A stretch of DNA of 38,950 bases. It comes from Haplosporangium gracile. Lineage: Eukaryota > Mortierellomycota > Mortierellomycetes > Mortierellales > Mortierellaceae. Both the position numbers and the translations under genes were made by a program. The notes below the pieces were generated by a model. It made no database searches. It saw only the letters and a program-made list of their open reading frames with translations, and was not told where the DNA came from. Where the stretch lies: contig JAAAUF010000334.1 of assembly GCA_015499985.1 (NCBI GenBank), positions 1 through 38,950 on the forward strand, given 5' to 3'. Of this stretch, positions 10,578 through 22,122 are shown one piece after another; positions within the stretch are counted from its first letter, which is position 1; each line of letters opens with the position of its first letter.

Positions 10578-13039
10578 CTTTCACTCTTCGTAGCCAAAAG
10601 GGCCGAGGCGAGTAAAAAAAAAAAAAGAACCCACATATGTCGTCAGACAATCCGCCAGTGTTGTTTCTTACTCGCGCTCCTTTGCTCCTCACTTTTGCTT
10701 GAACCTTCTTCCCTTTGATCGATATGTTGACCTCAATGATGACAAAAAAAGAACAAGGGATTCGAACAGGAACGAAACAAACAAAAGGGACCCTGATTAT
10801 ATGGTTCGAGCTATTTGTTTGTCACTTTGGGAGCAAGGTTGAAAAGTGAGTGAAGCATTTGTTGTTGTTCCTCGTTTTTTTTTTCGAAAGACGAAACGAT
10901 ATTTGCGACTTTGTTAGTAGAAAAAGCTTTTTGTTTGATGAAGAGAGGAAAAAGAAGGAGCTGCTTCGGCTGGCACTTCAGGTCGCCTAGACGTCGCGTC
11001 GTAGTTTGGTGAAAAATACACTTTATCGAGTTGTGATGAATAAGCTAAATGGAGGCTTGTAGGTTCCTCCATGGGTCGAAATGGGATTCCTCCTTGTCAC
11101 AAGTGAACAAAAAAACACACACCTCTTGGGTATGGGGCGTTAGGGTAGAAAAATGCACGATCTGTACAGTAAGGTTTTTGGAATATCTTCTTTCGGAATG
11201 TCCTTCCGTTCCCTGTATTAGAAAAGAACGCGTCGAGAATCACAAAGATGTGAAAGAGAGAGAGAGAGTCGAGAGAAACTGTTTGTCATTTCATATTTTT
11301 TTTGTGCAATACAGATGTTGTATCAGGGGCTATCTGCATGAAGGGAAAGGGGGAAAAAAGGTACTGTAATCAATTAGCTCCTGAACGGCCTTATTCGTGG
11401 CCCCCCTTTCTCGCTCTTCTTTGTTGAGAATATGCTCGCGGAGTTCACAAGCAATTATAATAGGATGCGATGGCATGGTATGGATGGTTGATTGATTGAC
11501 CCATGAAAAAAAAAATATGGGCTGAAGGATACCTCTTTGTGTCTTCTGTGTATCTTTCCTTGCTCCTTGCATGTCATCCCACTCCACAATTTTCATCCTT
11601 ACACCGTTACAGACATACACATACACACAGAGAGAGAGACACACACACAAGCAGTTATGCTTGGATAATGAGACGAGTGAAAAAGAAGACAGACAGAAGA
11701 GTAAAAGCACATACATTCATCGACTCTCAACACTCATGCCCAACGCACCAAAATAGTCCACATCGGAAAAGGACACCGAAAGTAAATGTAAAAGGAACAT
11801 CACAACTCATCATTAACTCGACTCAAAAAGGCCCCAAATAAAGTTTTCTCCCCTTCTCTCGCCTTTCCTTCTCCACAAATAAAAAATTCAAAAAAACGTA
11901 TCCTTCTGGTTTGTACATATCCCATTGAATTGCTGAAAGAATTTCAATTGAGAAAAATAAAGCGTGACGCGTCGCACAGAGCATGTCTCTCCCCCCCTTC
12001 CTCCCTCCTTCCCTTTAGACCCTCTTGCTGGGTTGAAAAATATGGGTCTCTTGACAGGAAGAAAGGCTGGAAAAATCAAAGGACGGGAGTAGAGCAGTGA
12101 CAGGGACGAAGGAGGAGAGAAACGAAGTGCTCTCAACTCCTCGTTCCTCCCTTTTCCCTTTGCTTTTGCCTATGCATGCACTCTTGCTGTCCAAACTACA
12201 GTTCACTGCCGTTGTTCGTTTATGTGCTCTCATTTTCTTTTCTTTGTTCATTACGCTCATGTTTCTGCTACTATTTTTTTTGTATGCTTGCAGCAAGTGG
12301 GCGTAAATGGAACAAGAGAATTTTTTTTACATTTTTCATGGGATGTTTGTATGCTTGTATGTCATTTCCTTCCTTTCATTCAACCACTCCACACCTGCCA
12401 GCCCGAACGCCCAATATTATTGTTTTTTTTGTTATTTTTTCTTGTGTTGTCTTCATTTTCTTTCCGTGAAAAATGTACACAAGCAGAGAATGTTATGGAA
12501 GGAAGGCTGAACCTACCGTTTTGTTTTGCAAAGAAAAAAAAAAGAACATGAAACGACGCATGGAAAACACATTGACCGCTTTCGTTAGACGCTAGTCGAG
12601 AATGTTGGAAGACACCAAGGAGTTGGGGTGAAAAAAAAGACAAGAGGAAAGGACAGAGGGAAGAGGAAGCTAGTGGGATGATTAATTATCGCTTCCCAGC
12701 ATTAACGCATCAAGGTACACCCTTGGGACAGACAACAAAAGAAACATGTAAAACAACGGGCCGGTCTAGTATGTAGACATCATTTGATGCTACCCCCTCT
12801 GCTTCTGTCTACTTTGACATGGTGGCACCTCTCCTTCTCTTTCTCTTCTCTCCACACACGCACTCGCACGCTTGGGGGGATAGAGAAAGGTTGTTTTTGT
12901 CTGGGATGTTTCCCGAACACTATTCCTCTCTCCTTTCCTCTCACTCTCTCTTTCTCTCTGTTTTTATTGTTTTCTTCTTAGTCACCCTGCCTTACCTCAC
13001 CCTACAGAACCTAATCCAGTGTGGAGTTGGAAGGATGTA

Positions 13040-13057
13040 GCTAGTTGGCTAACTAGC
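13040..13057. repeat. Perfect 7-bp inverted repeat GCTAGTT-GGCT-AACTAGC
   Basis: Stem GCTAGTT (13040-13046) with AACTAGC (13051-13057) around a four-base loop. It is isolated in the gene desert. It has no T run after it and no adjacent gene, so no function is assigned. Confidence 0.6.
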
Positions 13058-15346
13058 CCATGTTCGCATAAAGTGAACGGACAATGAAAAAAAAGCAAAG
13101 TGAGGTAAGGACCTTCTTCCTCTCAACAGTCGTAACAAAAAAAACAAAGGGAAGGGGAAGGAGGGGCGGGAGAAGGCGCAAACATGCAAAACAAACTAAC
13201 AACAGCTCAACAAACATATCCCAAAAAATTCTCGTTTAAGAGAGGAGAGAGAGTAAGGGTCGCAAACCAACCTGACCAAATGGGTTCGAATTGTTTGTAG
13301 TACAAACAAAACCTATTTTGGCTTGGTCTGGTTTTTGTTGTTGTTTCCTTTTCATTCAAAAAGTACTTCGATGTAAGGTACAGTGGGATAAGGGATGAAT
13401 GAATGCAACAACAACAATGATAGCCATTCACCTCTCTACCCTTCCTCCTTCTCGCTCTCTTATTATTCTCATTCTGTCGAAAGCATTTCTCCCGCTCCAC
13501 TTTGTCAAAAGAGTGACGCCATCCTCCCTCATTCCATAATTTGTTCATTACCGAACTGAACTGACAAGTAGATGAATATAGAGCTAACAAGACGGGCGTT
13601 GTCAGAGAGGAGGGATGGAGAGGTCGAACGTGTGATGTGAATGAGGAAATAATAAAACACGTTAATATTCTCTAGACGACAGCGGGGATTGATATTCTTA
13701 TTATTTTTTTCGAATTAAAGATTAACCGGCGAAGGAAGACGAAATGAAAGAGAGAAAGGACCAAGAGTACGCGCCAGGACTAGTAATTACTCGATAAAAT
13801 CCTCCGAAAGAAAAAGGAAAAATGAGAGTGAATGAAGAAAAATCAGTACTGGAGGTGGGGAAGGAGAAACAAAGGTCGAGCACATTCTCTCGTCTACGCG
13901 CAGCAGCAGCTGAAGAAAACAAAAAAGTGGCCTGATGGAAAACAACGCGGAGAGAAAGAAAGAGAGAGAGGTCCCTGATCAACGCACATACGCACTATTC
14001 CTATCAGTTTCAGGGGTAAACGTGCTGGTCTCGTCACGGTCTAGGGCTGGTGATAAGCGCCCATCATGAATGGAATGATCAAAAACCAAGCCCAGTTCAT
14101 TTTGTATGTGGTTCTTTTGTCTTCCTAGATCTCGCCCAAGGTCTGTTCATTTGGGCCAGGGTCCAGGCGAAGCAATGACGAAAAAAGAGGTCCCGCCATT
14201 TCTGTAATTCCGCTGACAAAGAACATTAGCCGCCCTTTTTTCTCTCCTTTTCTGCTGTCCAAGCGAGCAAAGGAGCTGAGGATATAGGGGCGCGCGCATA
14301 GGTCCCCAAAAAAAACAGTTCACACAATGAGCGGACAAAAAATAATAATTCAGCGATAACAAACAAAACACCGTATGCTTTGATCCCTTGTAATGCAACA
14401 AAGAGAAATCAACAAAAGAAGAAATAAAAACGATATTGTCATCCATCGATGAACTGACAAAAGAGGTGAGGTAACCATGCAGCATTGATAAAACGAACAG
14501 TCCAGCACTTCAAAAACGCGCCCTCGCTCTCGTTCTTTATCACTTCCTGTAATGAGGTGTTGTTTTGCTGTCGAAGCGCAAATGGCATGTGAACGTGCTC
14601 TCTTGTTTTTTCATGGGTGCCAAATGGATCAAATCCCATCATCCACGCAGCAGGGGGTATGTGTGTGAGACAGGTAGGCGGAGGAACGGGCTGACGGCGG
14701 CGGCGCTCTACTGACATGTTATTTGTTTTTACCTCATTGACTCCCATGCCATTTTTTCTGTTTTGTATTGTGAAAAGAAGGCTATAAAGTAGGTCTCACA
14801 AAGAAAAAAGAAGCGACATGAAGGAGAAAGGAAGAGTATAATAATTGTTAGGCAGCACAAAAAAATAAAGCGGTATTTGCGTGCGTTTTGTTTGTGTTCT
14901 TTTTTTTCGTCATTGAAGAGCATGTTTCGACTTTTCTCTTTTGGTATGCCTGCGGTCGTTTTTTTTGTGCGCCTATTACAGCATGAGGGATACATTTTCT
15001 GTTGTTGTGTCTTTTGCATTAATACGTTAGACATAAAAAACCGTTGCAAATGCATACGCCCATTGAGAACAGAGGTGATGTTGGAAGGAGAGAGGGAGGG
15101 AGAAAAATAGGAGGGACAGGAAGGTTTGCGCCCAGTTGTCAAATAACCTCGTTTCTACAGGTCCAATGAAAAAAATACGCGAACAACCGAGCAACAGCGT
15201 GAATGAGGGGGTGGAGGAATGGGATGTGGAGAAGGAAGAATACAAATTAGGGAGTGGGAGAGAGGGAGGAAGTTGAAAGTTAGTGTAAAGTGGACGGGAT
15301 CGATCCGTTCTTCACTCTACGATTGCAATGGGACTTTAACAGGTGT

Positions 15347-15356
15347 AAACAAAAAC

Positions 15357-15387
<31 letters not shown>

Positions 15388-15388
15388 A
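15347..15388 (+). repeat. (AAAAC)n microsatellite
   Basis: About 40 bp of AAAAC/AAAAAC units in the gene desert. Confidence 0.9.
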
Positions 15389-17165
15389 GATGCTCCACTG
15401 TAGAGAAACAAACCAAACAAACAGAGACAGAGAGACAGGGAGACGTGAAGGGAGCGAAAGAAAAACAACGTAAGGGATGGCTCTAATTCTTTGTCAGCTA
15501 GGGTGGAAGAAGCAGGGATGCTGAATGCTTTTGCTCTAGTCTTCAAAGTGTTTTGATTGACTTTACCATGGACCATATCCATTGTCAACATTCATCTCAA
15601 ACTGAACATCCTTTGTCTATGAGCATCCTCATTCCCCCACAAATACGCAACTTAATTCGTCCCGCTTCTATTCATGCGCTTCTTGTTGATTTGAATCGGG
15701 CTCATTCATAGAAGAAAGGGATTAAGGGCAGGATGTTCTCGCATAGTAGCGTTCACTTCCGTGTTCCAAGCGCACTTGTCATCCTGTTGTTTGCAATTGA
15801 AAATGGCAAGCAAGAAACAAGAAAGGAAGAAAAAGGACAGGGAAGGCAAGTCAAGCAAAGGATCACTGGAGGTTTCTGTCATGATGGTAGAGGATATACC
15901 ATAGAAACTGCCGCCAGTCAGACTTTTACCGTTTCTCTCTCAAATCCATGCGTTGAGAACCTTGATGCAGCATGCACTTCTTGTTTCCTATCCCTCACCT
16001 TCTTTACCGACCTCGTTGTATCTCCTCTTTGCCCCTTCTCTCGATTCGCCGAAACTATTTCCGCCTGTTAATCCTGCTCCACAGTCAGCCATCCTTTCCA
16101 GTTCCTTTCAGATAACGAAACAAGAACTAAAGATTGCGTGTTAAAGGGCCTATAGTGCCACCCACATGCACATGCACACTGCGCGTCCATTATTGTTGTT
16201 GTTGTACCTCTCTTAGTTTCTTTTATTCTAACTTCTCTTCTACTTTATGGAACTTGTGTACAAAATTGTGGTTGCGGTGAGTTCGCCTTTGTATACGGAT
16301 ATATATCTCAATGGGACACAAGTACATCACAAATGCCTCCGAGGAGCATGGAACGATAAATTGAGAGGATCGAGTATATCTTCCGTTTGATGATACAAAC
16401 CGCCTGCAGGAGTGCATGCTACTCAACCATTGGTGTTTTGTTCTAGGTCCTTTCTTTTATCACTTCTCGTTCTGTGTCCTTGTCATCCTTTGAGTCTTTT
16501 TCCTTGTTATTAGCTCGTGTCAAGGCTAGTTCAGTGGATCATGAGCAGAATAGAAAAATCAATGAAATGAATGTTCAATGATAGGATTGTAATGGGAACG
16601 AGAAAAACAGAGGAAAATCGATAAACGGAAAAAAAAGAGTTTATGCTCCACAGAAAAGGCGTTGTGCCTACATCCCATATCCTCTTCCGTGGTTCATCCC
16701 ATCCCTTGCCGCCTCTCCACATATTTTTTCTAACCCGAAGAACAAAAATTGAGAGCAGCGCCCACCCCCATTGTCCATTATGGTATTATGGTACTTTATT
16801 TTATGATTTTTATTTTATCGTTTTGTTAACAGCTCTCTTTTCCTTTTCACTTCCATCCCACTTTACTCGCTTGTGTTTTTTTTTTGTGTTTCTGTCTGTA
16901 TTGCACCTCGGGACCCTCTGCCGTTATTCTTCTTCGCGCACTTCCACGCACCTTTTTAGTCTTCTTATCTTTTCTAGCCTGACCTTTTTGTCAGCTCTTT
17001 ACTTTACCAGATCACTATTACAGAGTCCAATTCAATTCACTCATCGCCGCGTCCGCTCACTACTTCATCACTCCAACAGCTTCTTCAAAGCGGCCATTAA
17101 CACGATCGACACGCCGCTAACGCGGTTTGTAAATGAAAGAATACTCGTAATATTGTCAGTTCTAG

Positions 17166-17173
17166 TATAAAAG
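17166..17173 (+). promoter_or_regulatory. TATA box of the ML-domain gene
   Basis: TATAAAAG 99 bases before the ATG, followed by a C/T-rich leader. The position and consensus fit a TATA element of a strongly expressed gene. Confidence 0.65.
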
Positions 17174-17264
17174 AACCCCAATCCTCCGCCAACTTTCCAT
17201 TTTTTTTTCCTCATCCCACAAAGACCAACTCCTCCTCCCCTCCAACAAGCACCTCTTCCCAGCC

Positions 17265-17843
17265 ATGAAGTTCATCGCCGCCCTCGCCGCCCTCGTTGTT
17301 GCCACCGTTGCCAACGCCCAGGTCCCCTTCACCAACTGCGCCTCGGGCCCCACCCAGATCGCCATCAACACCTTCTCGCTCTCGCCCTACCCTCTCTGCA
17401 TCAACAAGAACGTCTGTGCCACCGGTACCGGTACCCTCAACACCCCTGTCATTCAGGGCTCCACCCTCTCCATCACCGGACGTTACCTCGGCCGTCTTGT
17501 CTACACTGACAACCACGACCTCTGCACCTTGATGGCCTCCCAGGGATTCCCTTGCCCCCTCCCCACCACCATGACCTCCATCACTGCTTGCGTGTTGGTC
17601 AAGCCCAACGCTCCCCCAAACGTAAGTTTTTTTCATTCATTTTTTGCGAGTTTTGATTTTCTTTTAGTGTTCATTTTTCGCCTACAAACGCTCATTTTCC
17701 CTAACCCAATTTCTCTCACATTGACTCTTTTTTCTTTTTTTACAACAATACAGATCGGAGTTGCTCTCCAGGTCCAAGCCATCAACGGCGATGGCGGCAC
17801 CCTCTTCTGCCAGGCTGCCACCGTCACCGCCAAGACCTGTTAA
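17265..17843 (+). CDS. Secreted ML-domain (MD-2/NPC2-like) lipid-binding protein, two exons
   Basis: Exons 17265-17621 and 17754-17843 with a 132 bp intron (AAC|GTAAGT ... TACAG) give 148 residues. Residues 1-18 are a signal peptide ending ANA before QVPF. The mature part is a small ML-type beta-sandwich with eight Cys (25, 45, 51, 87, 97, 109, 138, 148), enough for four disulfides. The order NC, SLSPYPLC, C...G.L..PV..GS.L.I.G, DLC, PCPLP and the C-terminal Q..A.NGDGG.LFC is the pattern of fungal ML/NPC2-like phospholipid or sterol transfer proteins. Codons are strongly GC-ended and there is a TATA box, so high expression is inferred. The ligand cannot be read from the sequence. Confidence 0.85.
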   Translation: MKFIAALAALVVATVANAQVPFTNCASGPTQIAINTFSLSPYPLCINKNVCATGTGTLNTPVIQGSTLSITGRYLGRLVYTDNHDLCTLMASQGFPCPLPTTMTSITACVLVKPNAPPNVSFFHSFFASFDFLLVFIFRLQTLIFPNPISLTLTLFSFFTTIQIGVALQVQAINGDGGTLFCQAATVTAKTC

Positions 17844-19477
17844 ACGGTCTCTTGTGGGTTCTATTGAGGTGGAAAAAAATCAGTCATCGCAGTCTACTCA
17901 TCGTCCACTTCAACAGAATGATCAAGTCCTCCTTCATTGGCCATTCTCTTGCATGATTGTCGCTTACTTCCTCTTTCCACAACACACCCTTTCTGGACGT
18001 CTTTTATCAGCACCCAGTTTACAAAAGAGTATACATGTATTTACCCCTTCCCCCCAAAAAAAACACTCCTTTTGATATGTAAATAAAACTTGCCATCAAA
18101 AGATCATGAACTGTCTCCTACCTGCTTACTCTGCTTTCGAGAATGCTTTATCATTTATTTCACCAAAGTTGTCCTCTCTTTTTTTTTTAATGGGTTTGTT
18201 GGTTTGCTCAGAAAACAAGCACTTTTTACTCCCCCTAGTTGAGTACGTCAAGATGGGTACAAAAACATCAACAAAATGTTCATGATTGGGTGAACGTCGT
18301 GTGAAAAAAATATGGACTACACACAGACAGCAAATATTTTGGAGACCAAAGAAATAAAAGACAGAATGAGAGCGGCGTTCTGCGCTATTCTCTTTTAAAG
18401 GCGATCGATCGAAGACAAACAATGACAACAAAATAATGCAAGGGTATCAGCTCGCCAAGTCAGGCCATTAAACTCCTGGTATTCCGTTGTGAGGTGAGAG
18501 TGGGCGATTGGGAAGCAAAATAATACTAGCAAGAATGCAGCAGTAATCATGTTAAATCTTGAACGAAGGGACACCAAGGTAAAAGAGACGCTGAATATAT
18601 GTTGCTCACAGTTTAAAGAGTACCATGGGTTTAACAACATGGAATAACAACAGTGAATCTCAATGGTGCGTCACATGTTGCAGTGACCTTATAAAGGAAG
18701 GCTGCTACTTTCGCCGTCAAAGTGATACAACACAACCAGACGGACATAGTTTTCAGGCACTCTCCCCCCCTTCGCCCAAGTCACCGATCACTAAGACCTA
18801 CCAATGAATCACCTGTAAAAAAAGTCATCAGTATTTCTTAAGTCACATCATCTCTCGGCCAATTTTCAGTCTTCGCCCCAGGGCAGGTGTTCATAGGAAT
18901 AGAAAAAAGGAAAAAGGGGCTAACTGAGGTGCAGGATTGTATTAGAGATGGTGGGACTGTAGTCACTTTGTAAGCCAGGTAAGGTAAGGTCAAGCTTCAG
19001 CTTTAAACGGTAACCTAAAAAAGAGAATCGGTACTTCCTCTATGCGCTTTGATTCGGGCTCAAGCCACGAACAGCTCACAAAAAAAAAAATAGCCAGCCT
19101 TGAACTTACTCAATTGTCATATGGAAGAATGAGCCTCTTTCTCTCTCATTCATCTCCTCACAGCTCTTTTTCATCATCTCCATTCATCCATCCACAAACT
19201 TCTTCGTCTGCTCTCCGACTTCGTTCACTCATTCGCCTCTGTCCTACCGCCATATTTACTCATTCGCCCCTCTACTCTTTCCTCGGTAAGACAGACGACC
19301 TGACCAGAAATGAAACTCCTCCCTTCTGTTGCCACCAAAGAATAGTCCAGACAACGACGTGCCAGCCCTACACCAACCCTTGTCCACTTGGTCTTTACCC
19401 TTCCATCTCAAACACGCATCTCCTTTCCTCCCCCTCTCTCCTTCCTATAGAAACACTACCCAGATCCACACCCTATT
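17844..19477. other. Intergenic: ML 3' UTR and leader of the 90-residue membrane protein gene
   Basis: 1.6 kb without a firm gene. A 51-codon minus-strand ORF (18550-18395) starts like a signal peptide (MITAAFLLVLFCFPIAHS) but has no other support. From about 19130 the plus strand is C/T-rich and looks like a transcribed leader. A possible 5' UTR intron is at 19286-19450 (CTCG|GTAAGA ... CTATAG). Confidence 0.45.
18082..18087 (+). terminator. Poly(A) signal candidate of the ML gene
   Basis: AATAAA in GTAAATAAAACTT, 239 bases after the stop codon. Confidence 0.5.
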
Positions 19478-19750
19478 ATGTCACTCAAATCCTACATTCT
19501 AGGAAGCTACATCTTCCAGAAACTCTTTTCCCTCACGATCTGGTTCATCCTCCTCGGCATCCCTACAGTCATCATCATCACCCTCTTCTTCTACACCGCC
19601 AAGGGTACCGGGAACGTCGCCGGTTTCATCGTCGATAAGACCGCAAAACGTGTCAGGAGTTATCAGCAGCAACAACGGAAACATGACAAGGTCGAGCCTG
19701 ATATTGGATCACAACAACAACAACATCAGCGAGCTAGTGTATACGTCTAA
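19478..19750 (+). CDS. Small single-pass membrane protein, unknown function
   Basis: A 90-residue ORF with one strong membrane segment at about residues 17-41, rich in Ile/Leu/Phe. It is followed by a Gly/Thr stretch and a basic, Gln-rich C-terminal tail (KRVRSYQQQQRKH). No family recognised. Support: a pyrimidine-rich leader with a plausible 5' UTR intron ending 27 bases before the ATG, C-ended codons in the membrane segment, and AATAAA 29 bases after the stop. A longer overlapping frame (19042-19638) is a low-complexity shadow. Type II or tail-adjacent topology cannot be decided. Confidence 0.55.
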   Translation: MSLKSYILGSYIFQKLFSLTIWFILLGIPTVIIITLFFYTAKGTGNVAGFIVDKTAKRVRSYQQQQRKHDKVEPDIGSQQQQHQRASVYV

Positions 19751-20138
19751 CACATGCCTCCTTATTTGTCTGACAAACAATAAACAATTCAAGAGTCAAC
19801 AACCCAGCTGGCTTGTCTTCGCACATTCGACTTGATTGTACATGGTCAAAACAATAGTTGTTTTGTTCACACCAATAGGCGCTTCCGTTAAAGTCGTACA
19901 AAGTCCCTTAGCAAACAGCTCTTTTTCGATGTGTATTGTTGCCGTTTTTTGTAAGTTGTGTTTTTTTGTTTTTGTTTACATGATAAAAGAAATCTCGTGC
20001 AAAGATCCAACAAAGAGGTTTTAGCAATCGTCACACCAATTGCCTGTTATACTCGCATGCATCCAGTCATAACCCACAGTCCTTGTAATTCAAAATGCAG
20101 CGATGCTGTGTTGAAGCGAGATGTCGTAGTTGTGTCGC
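19751..20138. other. Convergent 3' region
   Basis: 388 bp between the small membrane protein gene and the end of DCN1. Apart from the AATAAA at 19779 I see nothing of note. Confidence 0.4.
19779..19784 (+). terminator. Poly(A) signal of the small membrane protein gene
   Basis: AATAAA within CAAACAATAAACAATTC, 29 bases after the stop codon. Confidence 0.5.
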
Positions 20139-22122
20139 TTATGCAGATTCCTCGTTCCGCCACTCAACATATTCGTCCAGGAGAACAGGCCCTACATTAA
20201 AAAAAGATCAATTCATGATTAGTTCACGCCAATCCAACATAGACAAAGTCCGCGCAAGATAACATAGTCATGTCAAAAGATGCCAAGGGTAGCTTACAGG
20301 CAGAGCTGAGACCGTCATAGTTGGAGAGATCCTCGCTGATCGTGTCGGAAAAGTCGAGAAAGTTGTACCATTGGTCCTTGTTGATGACCTTGATTGGCTT
20401 TTTGACCTAGTAAAATTCAGAGAAAAGGAGTCGAAACGTTAATAATTTAATCGCCATGATCAGCAAAGTTGATGACCCCTGCCTCTAATCCCGTAAGCAA
20501 TAATCGACAGTGTCCGGTAATTCTTACTCCCAAGTATTCCACAAAGCGCTGTTCGTGTGGACGGTCCTTCATCACAGTCGAAATCATGGCACAGGCAGTC
20601 TATTGTGGAAAACGGCAAAAGGCAACTGGATCAACTTCCATTATCATATCATATAAAATCAATGCATTGGAGGTTTCTCTGTGTAACGAAATCCATCGAG
20701 ACAATCCTTACGTCGACTGGCATGCACTTTTGCTCAGAGTCCTTGGCGAACATGAAAATGTAGCGGTAAAACTCTTTAAAGTGTGCGGGATCCTTGAGCT
20801 TCTCCACAAGACCTGGCAGCTTGGCCTTAAGCCTCTCAACCGAGTCGATCCTACATAGTGCAACAAAAAGTATTAATAATCATAATGGCGAAGCAAAATA
20901 AAAAAAAAAATCAAGAATAGTCGAGCTCATTCCACGTGAACCAAGATCTCGCTGGGGCCTCAAGTACGCAATCGATACTTACTCCAATTTCTTCATGCCC
21001 TTAGCCCACTCATCCTTTGTAAAAATAGCTATACGAGCATGAGGGGGTGATGCAAGAAAAGGAAGACAGAACATCAATTAGTCGGCATAATCATCACGTG
21101 GCGATATCGTTTTCCTCCCAACTTGGTCTTTTCACCACAGTCTCATCTAACTGCGTCGCTTTTTTCTTCTTCTTACGCATCGTGTCAGCTTTCAAGTGGT
21201 AAGCCAGAACCAACATGTCGACCTATAATTTATAGAGGGTAAACAAGCAAGAACATGAATAAAGGCATTCAGGGACAGCAAAGTAACTCCGGGTTTCCAG
21301 TCGATTTAGCCCTGGCCTCGGGCGGTGAGCAAATTGTGGAAATTGCGAAACCCATCCTTTACCGTTTCCAAAGAGACATCGATATCTTCACAAAGCTTTG
21401 CAATACCGGCGGGTCCGATCTGTTCCCTGTCAAAATCCTCGTCATCCTCAAGGCCTAAATGATTCAAACAAGCCCACAAAGGCAGCATGAGTTAGAAGAA
21501 AAGAAGAGATCCACCACGTGAAATTCAAGCCTAGAACCGAGCATTAGGGATTCCTCACTTGGCAAAGTAAGACGTTACCTGTGTAGGACTTGAACCACAA
21601 GTAACTTTTCTCTGGGTCGAATATTTTCTGAAAGGGAGGCAATTGGGAGAAAGACCGACGAGAGGTTAGTATGGACTGGATTGAATTCAACCGCTGGCTG
21701 TGTGCGGTTTAGTGAAAAGTATAGAAATGAAAGGGGAGAGTCGGGGTAAAGGGAAGGGGGGAGGGGGACATACTACAGGCGAAATAACCACTGGCGGGTT
21801 GGGCTTTGGGGGGTCAACTGCTGTTATCGTTGTTGGTTTGTATGCTGGTTTGCTGGTTATTTCACGGGACTCCAGGCGGACATGCTTGGACCTACACAAA
21901 CATACCCCAGGTCAGACGAGGAGTGTCCCACATTGTATTTTTTCTTTCTTTGCCACTCATAAACAACACCAGAACAAAAAAAACACAAAAAAAACGATCG
22001 CATGCTTCTCACTCTTCAGGTCATTACGTGGAGTGAAATGAGTTTCCTGAGGTAGTGGTGTCGACCCTCGCTCCTCTTGTTTTGATGCTATTGTCCTTTG
22101 ATGTACTGTGCTTGTTTCCCAT
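20139..22122 (-). CDS. DCN1: DCN1-like cullin neddylation protein (DCUN1/PONY domain), ten exons
   Basis: Promotes NEDD8 transfer from Ubc12 to cullins, acting as a co-E3 with Rbx1 (family knowledge). Exons from the start: 22122-22028, 21891-21774, 21627-21579, 21454-21363, 21222-21177, 21028-20983, 20850-20712, 20599-20528, 20406-20298, 20191-20139. All phases agree, giving 272 residues. The PONY domain spans about 73-270: IGPAGIAKLCEDIDVS, MLVLAYHLKADTM, FTKDEWAKGM, FKEFYRYIFMFAK, KPIKVINKDQWYNFLDF, DLSNYD and WPVLLDEYVEW, which is the signature end of the family. The start MGNKHSTS fits the N-myristoylation consensus (Gly2, Ser6), unlike the UBA domain at the N-terminus of budding yeast Dcn1 and like human DCUN1D3. 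Exon 1 is the least certain; it was chosen because its phase-2 donor (AC|GTAATG) fits the exon 2 acceptor. Confidence 0.9.

Larger units (their letters stand above)
9634..17264. other. 7.6 kb gene desert
   Basis: Between the Bqt4-like and ML genes I find no ORF on either strand with a recognisable domain, convincing splice sites or biased codon use. Open frames here (up to 175 codons) are low-complexity pyrimidine or purine products. The region has many A/T homopolymers of 7-12 bases, GA repeats (11249-11270), CA/GA repeats (11609-11654), an (AAAAC)n tract, C/T-rich tracts (12780-12980) and small inverted repeats (10459-10577, 13040-13057). The left edge should be the 3' UTR of the Bqt4-like gene and the right edge the ML promoter. 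The rest could be a non-coding transcript or a long regulatory region. Confidence 0.6.

Noticed and set aside
10736..10796. Possible C/D-box snoRNA: ATGATGA (10736-10742) and CTGA (10793-10796)
   Set aside because: The flanks do not form the terminal stem and no internal C'/D' boxes or clear rRNA guide were seen.
16643..17170. 175-codon plus-strand ORF before the ML gene
   Set aside because: Ser/Phe/Leu product of a pyrimidine-rich promoter region; it overlaps the TATA box and has no domain.
18395..18550. 51-codon minus-strand ORF with a signal-peptide-like start
   Set aside because: AT-rich codons, no promoter, splice or poly(A) support, and chance hydrophobic starts are common in such DNA.
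18845..18870. U2 snRNA-like start ATCATCTCTCGGCC
   Set aside because: It departs from the U2 5' end and lacks the branch-site-binding GTAGTA element downstream.
19042..19638. 198-codon ORF overlapping the small membrane protein gene
   Set aside because: Low-complexity Ser/His/Leu product in another frame, crossing the likely 5' UTR intron.
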